Shown piece by piece: positions 49,023 to 60,890 of a DNA stretch of 64,000 nt. A program made the translations under genes and the position numbers. Source of the stretch: Paraescarpia echinospica (lineage: Eukaryota; Annelida; Polychaeta; Sabellida; Siboglinidae); assembly GCA_020002185.1 (NCBI GenBank), contig CM034534.1, positions 10,059,492 to 10,123,491 of the forward strand, in the 5' to 3' direction. Numbering within the stretch: position 1 is the stretch's first letter; each line of letters begins with the position of its first letter. The notes beneath the pieces are model-generated. The model did not search any database. It worked only from the letters and a program-made list of their open reading frames with translations, and was not told the DNA's origin.

Positions 49023-51524
49023 CCATATTAAGGATCCGTCCGCCGAAAGAGTGCACTTGAAAATACCGTTTTGGTGAGATATGCGTCAGTTTTTCTCAAA
49101 CACTTTCACGTGGGACATGTTTGTCTCGTGAATACTGAATTAGACAAGATAAAACATCAAATGGGATTGAGTTTTCACACCCATAACTTACGTACTATTT
49201 TCTTGTAACTTACGTGACGGAGATGAAAGGGTAACATACATTCCCATTTGTTATTAATCTAGTTGCGTGTGTTGCTTGATATCAGTCTAGCCTTCGTGAA
49301 GATTTGTAGCATGCTGGACATCTATTTGGGGTAAGTCCATATTAAGGATCCGTCAGGCGAAAGAGTGCACTTGAAAATACCGTTTTGGTGTGATATACGT
49401 GAGTTTTTCTCGAACACTTTGACATGGGACATGTTTGTTTCGTGGATACTGAATGTACTACTGCATTAGACAACATAAAACATCAAATGGGAATGAGTTT
49501 TCACACCCATAACTTACGTACGATTTTCTTGTAACTTACGTGACGGAGATGAAAGGGTAACATACATTCCTCTTTGTGGTTAATCTAGATGTGTGTGTTG
49601 CATGATATCTGTCCAGCCTTCGTGAAGATTTGTAGTATGCAGGACATCTATTTGGGAAAGACCAAATTAAGGATCCGTCCGCTGAAAGAGTGCACTTGAA
49701 AATACCGTTTTGGTGTGATATGCGTCAGTTTTTCTCAAACACTTTGACGTGGGACATGTTTGGCTCGTGAATAATGAATTTGACAAGAGAAAACATCAAA
49801 TGGGATTGAGTTTTCACACCCATAACTTATGTACTATTTTCTTGTAACTTACGTGACGGAGATGAAAGGGTAACATATATTCCTCTTTGTGGTTAATCTA
49901 GATGTGTGTGTTGCATGATATCAGTCTAGCCTTCGTGAAGATTTGTAGTATGCAGGACATCTATTTGAGGTAAGACCATATTAAGTAGGATCCGTCCGCC
50001 GAATGAGTGCACTTGAAAATACCGTTTTGATGTGATATGCGTGAGTTTTTCTCGAACACCTTGACATGGGACATGTTTGTCTCTTGAATACTGAATGTAC
50101 TACTGCATTAGACAATATAAAACATCAAATGGGAATGAGTTTTCACACCCATAACTTACGAACTATTTTCTTGTAACTTACGTGACGGAGATGAAAGGGT
50201 AACATACATTCCCCTTTGTGGTTAATCTAGTTGCGTGTGTTGCGTAATATCAGTCTAGACTTCGTGAATATTTGTAGCATGCAGGACATCTATTTGGGGT
50301 AAGACCATATTACGGATCCGTCCGCCGAAAGAGTTCACTTGAAAATACCGTTTTGGTGTGATATACGTGAGTTTTTCTCGAACACTTTGACATGGGACAT
50401 GTTTGTTTCGTGGATACTGAATGTACTACTGCATTAGACAACATAAAACATCAAATGGGAATGAGTTTTCACACCCATAACTTACGTACGATTTTCTTGT
50501 AAGTTACGTGACGGAGATGAAAGGGTAACTTGTTACATTCCTCTTTGTGGTTAATCTAGATGTGTGTGTTGCATGATATCTGTCTAGCCTTCGTGAAGAT
50601 TTGTAGCAACCAGGACATCTATTTGGGGAAAGACCATATTAAGGATCCGTCCGCCGAAAGAGTGCACTTAAAAATACTGTTTTGGTGTGATATGCGTCAG
50701 TTTTTCTCAAACACTTTGACGTGGGACATGTTTGTCTCGTGAATACTGAATTAGACAAGATAAAACATCAAATGGGATTGAGTTTTCACACCCATAACTT
50801 ACGTACTATTTTCTTGTAACTTACGTGACGGAGATGAAAGGGTAACATATATTCCTATTTGTGGTTAATCTAGTTGTGTGTGTTGGTGGATATCAGTCTA
50901 GCCTTCGTGAAGATTTGTACTATGCAGGACATCTATTTGGGGTAAGACCATATTAACGATCCGTCCGCCGAAAGAGTGCACTTGAAAATACCGTTTTGGT
51001 GTGATATTCGTGAGTTTTTCTCAAACACTTTGATATGGGACATGTTTGTTTCGTGAATACTGAATGTACTACTGCATTAGACAAGATAAAACATCAAATG
51101 GGAATAAGTTTTCACACCCATAACTTACGTACTATTTTCTTGTAACTTACGTGACGGAGATGAAAGGGTAACATACATTCCTCTTTGTGGTTAATCTAGA
51201 TGTGTGTGTTGCATGATATCAGTCTAGCCTTCATGAAGATTTGTAGTATGCAGAACATCTATTTGAGGTAAGACCATATTAAGGAGGATCCGTCCGCCGA
51301 ATGAGTGCACTTGAAAATACCGTTTTGGTGTGATATGCGTGAGTTTTTCTCGAACACTTTGATATGGGACATGTTTGTTTCGTGAATACTGAATGTACTA
51401 CTGCATTAGACAAGATAAAACATCAAATGGGAATAAGTTTTCACACCCATAACTTACGTACTATTTTCTTGTAACTTACGTGACGGAGATGAAAGGGTAA
51501 CATACATTCCCATTTGTTATTAAT

Positions 51525-51770
51525 CTAGATATGTGTAGTAGCCGATATCAGTTTAGCATTCTTGAGTTGCAGCATACGGACATCTATTTAGGGAAAGACC
51601 ATATTAAGATCCGTCCGCGATAGAGTGCGCTTGAAAATACCGTTTTGGTGTGATATGCGTGAATTTTTCTCGAACACTTTGATATGGGACATGTTTGTTT
51701 CGTGAATACTGGATATTACTACATTAGACAAGATAAAACATCAAATGGGAATAAGTTTCACCCATAACTT
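51525..51770 (+). repeat. Degenerate E-type monomer
   Basis: Small deletions and substitutions are concentrated here: ATATGTGTAGTAGCCG, CTTGAGTTGCAGCATACGG, ATTAAGATCC, CCGCGATAGAG, CTGGATATTACTACATTAG and AAGTTTCACCC. Flanking monomers are clean. This is either an older decayed unit or local consensus error. Confidence 0.75.
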
Positions 51771-51843
51771 ACGTACTATTTTCTTGTAACTTACGTGACG
51801 GAGATGAAAGGGTAACATACATTCCCATTTGTTATTAATCTAG

Positions 51844-52157
51844 ATGTGTGTGTAGCTTGATATCAGTTTAGCATTCTTGACGATTTGCAGCATGCAGGAC
51901 ATCTATTTTGGGAAAGACCATATTAAGGATCCGTCCGCCGAAAGAGAGCACTTGAAAATACCGTTTTGGTGTGATATGCGTCAGTTTTTCTAAAACACTT
52001 TGACGTGGGACATGTTTGTCTCGTGAATACTGAATTAGACAAGATAAAACATGAAATGGGATTGAGTTTTCACACCCATAACTTACGTACTATTTTCTTG
52101 TAACTTACGTGACGGAGATGAAAGGGTAACATACATTCCTCTTTGTGGTTAATCTAG
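51844..52157 (+). repeat. Fixed E/A fused monomer (314 bp), copy 3
   Basis: Same fusion and markers, followed by B, F, the 376-bp composite, C and D as at 44.7 kb. The private change ATGAAATGGG is present. Confidence 0.86.
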
Positions 52158-52812
52158 ATGTGTGTGTTGCATGATATCAGTCTAGCCTTCATGAAGATTT
52201 GTATTATGCAGGACATCTATTTGAGGTAAGACCATATTAAGGAGGATCCGTCCGCCGAATGAGTGCACTTAAAAATATCGTTTTGATGTGATATGCGTGA
52301 GTTTTTCTCGAACACCTTGACATGGGACATGTTTGTCTCTTGAATACTGAATGTACTACTGCATTAGACAACATAAAACATCAAATGGGAACGAGTTTTC
52401 ACACCAATAACTTACGAACTATTTTCTTGTAACTTACGTGACGGAGATGAAAGGGTAACATTAATTCCCCTTTGTGGTTAATCTAGTTGCGTGTGTTGCT
52501 TGATATCAGTCTAGCCTTCGTGAAGATTTGTAGCATGCAGGACATCTATTTGGGGTAAGACCATATTAAGGATCCGTCCGCGGAAAGAGTTCACTTGAAA
52601 ATACCGTTTTGGTGTGATATGCGTGAGTTTTTCTCGAACACTTTGACATGGGACATGTTTGTTTCGTGGATACTGAATGTACTACTGCATTAGACAACAT
52701 AAAACATCAAATGGGAATGAGTTTTCACACCCATAACTTACGTACGATTTTCTTGTAACTTACGTGACGATGATGTAAGGGTAACATACATTCCCCTTTG
52801 TGGTTAATCTAG

Positions 52813-53188
52813 ATGTGTGTGTTGCTTGATATCAGTCTAGCCTTCGTGAAGATTTGTAGTATGCAGGACATCTATTTGGGGTAGGACCATATTAAGGATC
52901 CGTCCGCCGAAAGAGTGCACTTGAAAATACCGTTTTGGTGAGATATGCGTCAGTTTTTTTTAGAGTTCACTTCAAAATACCGTTTTGGTGTGATATACGT
53001 GAGTTTTTCTCGAACACTTTGACATGGGACATGTTTGTTTCGTGGATACTGAATGTACTACTGCATTAGACAACATAAAACATCAAATTGGAATGAGTTT
53101 TCACACCCATAACTTACGTACGATTTTCTTGTAACTTACGTGACGATGATGTAAGGGTACCATACATTCCCCTTTGTGGTTAATCTAG
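52813..53188 (+). repeat. 376-bp composite monomer
   Basis: C head with GGGTAGGACC, joint at 52,962 (CAGTTTTTTTTAGAGTTCAC), F body, 376 bp, then the 4-bp-short C head. The joint lies 5,201 bp from that at 47,761. Confidence 0.87.
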
Positions 53189-54463
53189 ATGTGTTGCTTG
53201 ATATCAGTCTAGCCTTCGTGAAGATTTGTTGTATGCAGGACATCTATTTGGGGTAAGACCATATTAAGGATACGTCCGCCGAAAGAGTGCACTTGAAAAT
53301 ACCGTTTGGTGAGATATGCGTCAGTTTTTCTTAAACACTTTGACGTGGGACATGTTTGTCTCGTGAATACTGACTTAGACAAGATAAAACATCAAATGGG
53401 ATTGAGTTTTCACATCCATAACTTACGTACTATTTTCTTGTAACTTACGTGACGGAGATGAAAGGGTAACATACATTCCTATTTGTGGTTAATCTAGTTG
53501 TGTGTGTTGCTGGATATCAGTCTAGCTTTCGTGAAGATTTGTAGTATGCAGGACATCTATTTGGGGTAAGACCATATTAACGATCCGTCCGCCAAAAGAG
53601 TGCACTTGAAAATACCGTTTTGGTGAGATATGCGTCAGTTTTTCTGAAACACTTTGACGTGGGACATATTTGTCTCGTGAATACTGAATTAGACAAGATA
53701 AAACATCAAATGGGATTGAGTTTTCACACCCATAACTTACGTACTATTTTCTTGTAACTTACGTGACGGAGATGAAAGGGTAACATACATTCCTATTTGT
53801 GGGTAATCTAGTTTTGTGTGTTGGTGGATATTAGTCTAGCCTTCGTGAAGATTTGCAGCATGCAGGACATTTATTTGGGGTAAGACCATATTAACGATCA
53901 GTCCGCCGAAAGAGTGCACTTAAAAATACCGTTTTTGTGTGATATGCGTGAGTTTTTCTCAAACACTTTGACGTGGGACATGTTTGTCTCGTGAATACTG
54001 AATGTACTACTGCATTAGACAAGATAAAACATCAAATGGGAATGAGTTTTCACACCCATAACTTACGTACTATTTTCTTGTAACTTACGTGACGGAGATG
54101 AAAGGGTAACATACATTCCCATTTGTTATTAATCTAGATGTGTGTGTAGTTTGATATCAGTTTAGCATTCTTGACGATTTGCAGCATACAGGACATCTAT
54201 TTTGGGAAAGACCATATTAAGGATCCGTCCACCGAAAGAGTGCACTTGAAAATACCGTTTTGGTGTGATATGCGTGAGTTTTTCTCGAACACTTTGATAT
54301 GGGACATGTTTTTTTCGTGAATACTGAATGTACTACTGCATTAGACAAGATAAAACATCAAATGGGAATAAGTTTTCACACCCATAACTTACGTACTATT
54401 TTCTTGTAACTTACGTGACGGAGATGAAAGGGTAACATACATTCCCATTTGTTATTAATCTAG

Positions 54464-54777
54464 ATGTGTGTGTAGCTTGATATCAGTTTAGCATTCTTGA
54501 CGATTTGCAGCATGCAGGACATCTATTTTGGGAAAGACCATATTAAGGATCCGTCCGCCGAAAGAGAGCACTTGAAAATACCGTTTTGGTGTGATATGCG
54601 TCAGTTTTTCTAAAACACTTTGACGTGGGACATGTTTGTCTCGTGAATACTGAATTAGACAAGATAAAACATCAAATGGGATTGAGTTTTCACACCCATA
54701 ACTTACGTACTATTTTCTAGTAACTTACTTGACGGAGATGAAAGGGTAACATACATTCCTCTTTGTGGTTAATCTAG
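54464..54777 (+). repeat. Fixed E/A fused monomer (314 bp), copy 4
   Basis: Same fusion and markers, with TTTTCTAGTAACTTACTTGACG near the end, a change also found in monomers at about 61,820 and 63,740. The following B is succeeded by an E-headed monomer, so here the downstream order has been rearranged. Confidence 0.86.
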
Positions 54778-57700
54778 ATGTGTGTGTTGCATGATATCAG
54801 TCTAGCCTTCATGAAGATTTGTAGTATGCAGGACATCTATTTGAGGTAAGACCATATTAAGGAGGATCCGTCCGCCGAATGAGTGCACTTAAAAATATCG
54901 TTTTGATGTGATATGCGTGAGTTTTTCTCGAACACCTTGACATGGGACATGTTTGTCTCTTGAATACTGAATGTACTACTGCATTAGACAACATAAAACA
55001 TCAAATGGGAATGAGTTTTCACACCAATAACTTACGAACTATTTTCTTGTAACTTACGTGACGGAGATGAAAGGGTAACATTAATTCCCCTTTGTGGTTA
55101 ATCTAGATGTGTGTGTAGCTTGATATCAGTTTAGCATTCTTGACGATTTGCAGCATGCAGGACATCTATTTTGGGAAAGACCATATTAAGGATCCGTCCG
55201 CCGAAAGAGTGCACTTGAAAATACCGTTTTGGTGTGATATGCGTGAGTTTTTCTCGAACACTTTGATATGGGACATGTTTGTTTCGTGAATACTGAATGT
55301 ACTACTGCATTAGACAAGATAAAATATCAAATGGGAATAAGTTTTCACACCCATAACTTACGTACTATTTTCTTGTAACTTACGTGACGGAGATGAAAGG
55401 GTAACATACATTCCTCTTTGTGGTTAATCTAGATGTGTGTGTTGCATGATATCTGTCTAGTCTTCGTGAAGATTTGTAGTATGCAGGACATCTATTTGGG
55501 GAAAGACCATATTAAGGATCCGTCCGCCGAAAGATTGCACTTGAAAATACCGTTTTGGTGTGATATGCGTCAGTTTTTCTCAAACACTTTGACGTGGGAC
55601 ATGTTTGTCTCGTGAATACTGAATTAGACAAGATAAAACATCAAATGGGATTGAGTTTTCACACCCATAACTTACGTACTATTTTCTTGTAACTTACGTG
55701 ACGGAGATGAAAGGGTAACATACATTCCTCTTTGTGGTTAATCTAGATGTGTGTGTTGCATGATATCAGTCTAGCCTTCATGAAGATTTATAGTATGCAG
55801 GACATCTATTTGAAGTAAGACCATATTAAGGAGGATCCGTCCGCCGAATGAGTGCACTTGAAAATACAGTTTTGATGTGATATGCGTGAGTTTTTCTCGA
55901 ACACCTTGACATGGGACATGTTTGTCTCTTGAATACTGAATGTACTACTGCATTAGACAACATAAAACATCAAATGGGAATGAGTTTTCACACCCATAAC
56001 TTACGAACTATTTTCTTGTAACTTACGTGACGGAGATGAAAGGGTAACATTAATTCCCCTTTGTGGTTAATCTAGTTGCGTGTGTTGCTTGATATCAGTC
56101 TAGCCTTCGTGAAGATTTGTAGCATGCAGGACATCTATTTGGGGTAAGACCATATTAATGATCCGTCCGCCGAAAGAGTTCACTTGAAAATACCGTTTTG
56201 GTGTGATATACGTGAGTTTTTCTCGAACACTTTGACATGGGACATGTTTGTTTCGTGGATACTGAATGTACTACTGCATTAGACAACATAAAACATCAAA
56301 TGGGAATGAGTTTTCACACCCATAACTTACGTACGATTTTCTTGTAAGTTACGTGACGGAGATGAAAGGGTAACTTGTTACATTCCTCTTTGTGGTTAAT
56401 CTAGATGTGTGTGTTGCATGATATCTGTCTAGCCTTCGTGAAGATTTGTAGCATGCAGGACATCTATTTGGGGAAAGACCATATTAAGGATCCGTCCGCC
56501 GAAAGAGTGCACTTGAAAATACTGTTTTGGTGTGATATGCGTCAGTTTTTCTCAAACACTTTGACGTGGGACATGTTTGTCTCGTGAATACTGAATTAGA
56601 CAAGATAAAACATCAAATGGGATTGAGTTTTCACACCCATAACTTACGTACTATTTTCTTGTAACTTACGTGACGGAGATGAAAGGGTAACATACATTCC
56701 TCTTTGTGGTTAATCTAGATGTGTGTGTTGCATGATATCAGTCTAGCCTTTATGAAGATTTATAGTATGCAGGACATATATTTGAGGTAAGACCATATTA
56801 AGGAGGATCCGTCCGCCGAATGAGTGCACTTGAAAATACAGTTTTGATGTGATATGCGTGAGTTTTTCTCGAACACCTTGACATGGGACATGTTTGTCTC
56901 TTGAATACTGAATTAGACAAGATAAAACATCAAATGGGATTGAGTTTTCACACCCATAACTTACGTACTATTTTCTTGTAACTTACGTGACGGAGATGAA
57001 AGGGTAACATACATTCCTATTTGTGGTTAATCTAGTTGTGTGTGTTGCTGGATATCAGTCTAGCCTTCGTGAAGATTTGTAGTATGCAGGACATCTATTT
57101 GGGGTAAGACCATATTAACGATCCGTCCGCCGAAAGAGTGCACTTCAAAATACCGTTTTTGTGTGATATGCGTGAGTTTTTCTCAAACACTTTGACGTGG
57201 GACATGTTTGTCTCATGAATACTGAATGTACTACTGCATTAGACAAAATAAAACATCAAATGGGAATGAGTTTTCACACCCATAACTTACGAACTATTTT
57301 CTTGTAACTTACGTGACGGAGATGAAAGGGTAACATACATTCCCATTTGTTATTAATCTAGATGTGTGTGTAGCTTGATATCAGTTTAGCATTCTTGACG
57401 ATTTGCAGCATGCAGGACATCTATTTTGGGAAAGACCATATTAAGGATCCGTCCGCCGAAAGAGTGCACTTGAAAATACCGTTTTGGTGTGATATGCGTG
57501 AGTTTTTCTCGAACACTTTGATATGGGACATGTTTGTTTCGTGAATACTGAATGTACTACTGCATTAGACAAGATAAAATATCAAATGGGAATAAGTTTT
57601 CACACCCATAACTTACGTACTATTTTCTTGTAACTTACGTGACGGAGATGAAAGGGTAACATACATTCCTCTTTGTGGTTAATCTAGATGTGTGTGTTGC

Positions 57701-59114
57701 ATGATATCTGTCTAGCCTTCGTGAAGATTTGTAGCATGCAGGACATCTATTTGGGTATAGACCATATTAAGGATCCGTCCGCCGAAAGAGTGCACTTGAA
57801 AATACCATTTTGGTGAGATATGCGTCAGTTTTTCTCAAACACTTTGACGTGGGACATGTTTGTGTCGTGAATACTGAATTAGACAAGATAACACATCAAA
57901 TGGGATTGAGTTTTCACACCCATAACTTACGTACTATTTTCTTGTAACTTACGAGACGGAGATGAAAGGGTAACATACATTCCTATTAGTGGTTAATCTA
58001 GTTGTGTGTGTTGGTGGATATCAGTCTAGCCTTCGTGAAGATTTGTAGTGTGCAGGACATCTATTTGGGGTAAGACCATATTAACGATCCGTCCGCCGAA
58101 AGAGTGCACTTCAAAATACCGTTTTTGTGTGATATGCGTGAGTTTTTCTCAAACACTTTGACGTGGGACATGTTTGTCTCGTGAATACTGAATGTACTAC
58201 TGCATTAGACAAGATAAAACATCAAATGGGAATGAGTTTTCACACCCATAACTTACGTACTATTTTCTTGTAACTTACGTGACGGAGGTGAAAGGGTAAC
58301 ATACATTCCCATTTGTTATTAATCTAGATGTGTGTGTAGCTTGATATCAGTTTAGCATTCTTGACGATTTGCAGCATGCAGGACATCTATTTTGGGAAAG
58401 ACCATATTAAGGATCCGTCCGCCGAAAGAGTGCACTTGAAAATACCGTTTTGGTGTGATATGCGTGAGTTTTTCTCGAACACTTTGATATGGGACATGTT
58501 TGTTTCGTGAATACTGAATGTACTACTGCTTTAGACAAGATAAAATATCAAATGGGAATATGTTTTCACACCCATAACTTACGTACTATTTTCTTGTAAC
58601 CAACGTGACGGAGATGAAAGGGTAACATACATTCCTCTTTGTGGTTAATCTAGATGTGTGTGTTGCATGATATCTGTCTAGTCTTCGTGAAGATTTGTAG
58701 TATGCAGGACATCTATTTGGGGAAAGACCATATTAAGGATCCGTCCGCCGAAAGAGTGCACTTGAAAATACCGTTTTGGTGTGATATGCGTCAGTTTTTC
58801 TCAAACACTTTGACGTGGGACATGTTTGTCTCGTGAATACTGAATTAGACAAGATAAAACATCAAATGGGATTGAGTTTTCACACCCATAACTTACGTAC
58901 TATTTTCTTGTAACTTACGTGACGGAGATGAAAGGGTAACATACATTCCTCTTTGTGGTTAATCTAGATGTGTGTGTTGCATGATATCAGTCTAGCCTTC
59001 ATGAAGATTTGTAGTATGCAGGACATCTATTTGAGGTAAGACCATATTAAGGAGGATCCGTCCGCCGAATGAGTGCACTTGAAAATATCGTTTTGATGTG
59101 ATATGCGTGAGTTT

Positions 59115-59160
59115 TTCTCGAACATATGACACTTAATAGGACATGTTTATGTGAATACTG
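59115..59160 (+). repeat. Aberrant joint inside a B-type monomer
   Basis: After TTTTTCTCGAACA the expected CCTTGACATGGG is replaced by TATGACACTTAATAGG, then ACATGTTTATGTGAATAC. The monomer resumes with the long type but reads CTGAATTAGAC. No other monomer in the window has this sequence. Confidence 0.7.
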
Positions 59161-59919
59161 AATGTACTACTGAATTAGACAAGATAAAACATCAAATGGG
59201 ATTGAGTTTTCACACCCATAACTTACGTACTATTTTCTTGTAACTTACGTGACGGAGATGAAAGGGTAACATACATTCCTCTTTGTGGTTAATCTAGATG
59301 TGTGTGTTGCATGATATCAGTCTAGCCTTTATGAAGATTTATAGTATGCAGGACATATATTTGAGGTAAGACCATATTAAGGAGGATCCGTCCGCCGAAT
59401 GAGTGCACTTGAAAATACAGTTTTGATGTGATATGCGTGAGTTTTTCTCGAACACCTTGACATGGGACATGTTTGTCTCTTGAATACTGAATTAGACAAG
59501 ATAAAACATCAAATGGGATTGAGTTTTCACACCCATAACTTACGTACTATTTTCTTGTAACTTACGTGACGGAGATGAAAGGGTAACATATATTCCTATT
59601 TGTGGTTAATCTAGTTGTGTGTGTTGGTGGATATCAGTCTAGCCTTCGTGAAGATTTGTACTAAGCAGGACATCTATTTGGGGTAAGACCATATTAACGA
59701 TCCGTCCGCCGAAAGAGTGCACTTGAAAATACCGTTTTGGTGTGATATGCGTGAGTTTTTCTCGAACACTTTGATATGGGACATGTTTGTTTCGTGAATA
59801 CTGAATGTACTACTGCATTAGACAAGATAAAACATCAAATGGGAATAAGTTTTCACACCCATAACTTACGTACTATTTTCTTGTAACTTACGTGACGGAG
59901 ATGAAAGGGTAACATACAT

Positions 59920-60220
59920 TACTCTTTAGTAGTTAATCTAGATATTATTATTGTGTTGCATGATATCTATCTAGCCTATTGAAGATTTGCTAGTATGCAG
60001 GACATCTATTTGAGGAAAAGACCATATTAAGGATCCGTCCACCAGAAAAGAGTGCGCAGAAAATGCACCGTTTTGGTGTGATATGCGTCAGTTTTCTCAA
60101 ACACTTTAACGATGGGACATGTTTGTCGTGAATGCTAAGATATTACTACTGCATTAGACAAGATAAAACACATCAGTAGGAATGAACATGGCATGGCCCT
60201 GCTTTGTAACTTACGTGACG
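59920..60220 (+). repeat. Strongly disturbed A-type monomer with foreign bases
   Basis: It matches the clean A monomer at 62,510-62,820 (both start ATTACTCTTT) but with many insertions and changes: TCTAGATATTATTATTGTG, CTATCTAGCCTATTGAAG, CCACCAGAAAAGAG and TGCTAAGATATTACTACTGC. Near 60,180 the expected stretch from ATGAG to CTATTTTC is replaced by AACATGGCATGGCCCTGC, which is not satellite. Insertions and deletions on this scale within one monomer suggest raw-read error or a patch. Confidence 0.72.
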
Positions 60221-60229
60221 GAGATGAAA

Positions 60230-60890
60230 GGGTAACATACATTCCCATTTGTTGTTAATTTAGATGTGTGTGTAGCTTTATATCAGTTTAGCATTCTTGA
60301 CGATTTACAGCATGCAGGACATCTATTTGGGGAAAGACCATATTAAGGATCCGTCCGCCGAAAGAGTGCACTTGAAAATACCGTTTTGGTGTGATATGCG
60401 TGAGTTTTTCTCGAACACTCTGTCATGGGACACGTTTGTTTCGAGAATACTGGATGTACTACTGCATTAGGCAAGATAAAACATCAAATGGGAATGAGTT
60501 TTCACACCTATAACTTACGTACTATTTTCTTGTAACTTACGTGACGGAGATGAAAGGGTAACATACATTCCCCTTTGCGGTTAATCTACTTATATGTGTA
60601 GATTGATATCTATCTAGCCTTCGTGAAGATTTGTAACATGCAGGACATCAATTTGGGGTAAGACCACATTACTGATCCGTCCGCGCAAAGAGTGCACTTG
60701 AAAACACCGTTTTGGTGTGTGATATGCGTGAATTTGTTTCGATCACTCTGTGATGGGACACGTTTGTTTCGAGAATACTAGATGTACTACTGCATTAGAC
60801 AAGATAAAACATCAAATGGGAATGAGTTTTCACACCTATAACTTACGTACTATTTTCTTGTAACTTACGTGACGGAGATGAAAGGGTAAC
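60230..60890 (+). repeat. Pair of adjacent divergent monomers with a shared variant set
   Basis: Both monomers share CACTCTGT, ATGGGACACGTTTG, TTTCGAGAATACT and CACACCTATAAC, not seen elsewhere in the window. The second also has TCTACTTATATGTGTAG, CCGCGCAAAGAG and GTGTGTGATATG. Differences are mostly substitutions, so this looks like a real minor subfamily and not read error. Confidence 0.72.
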
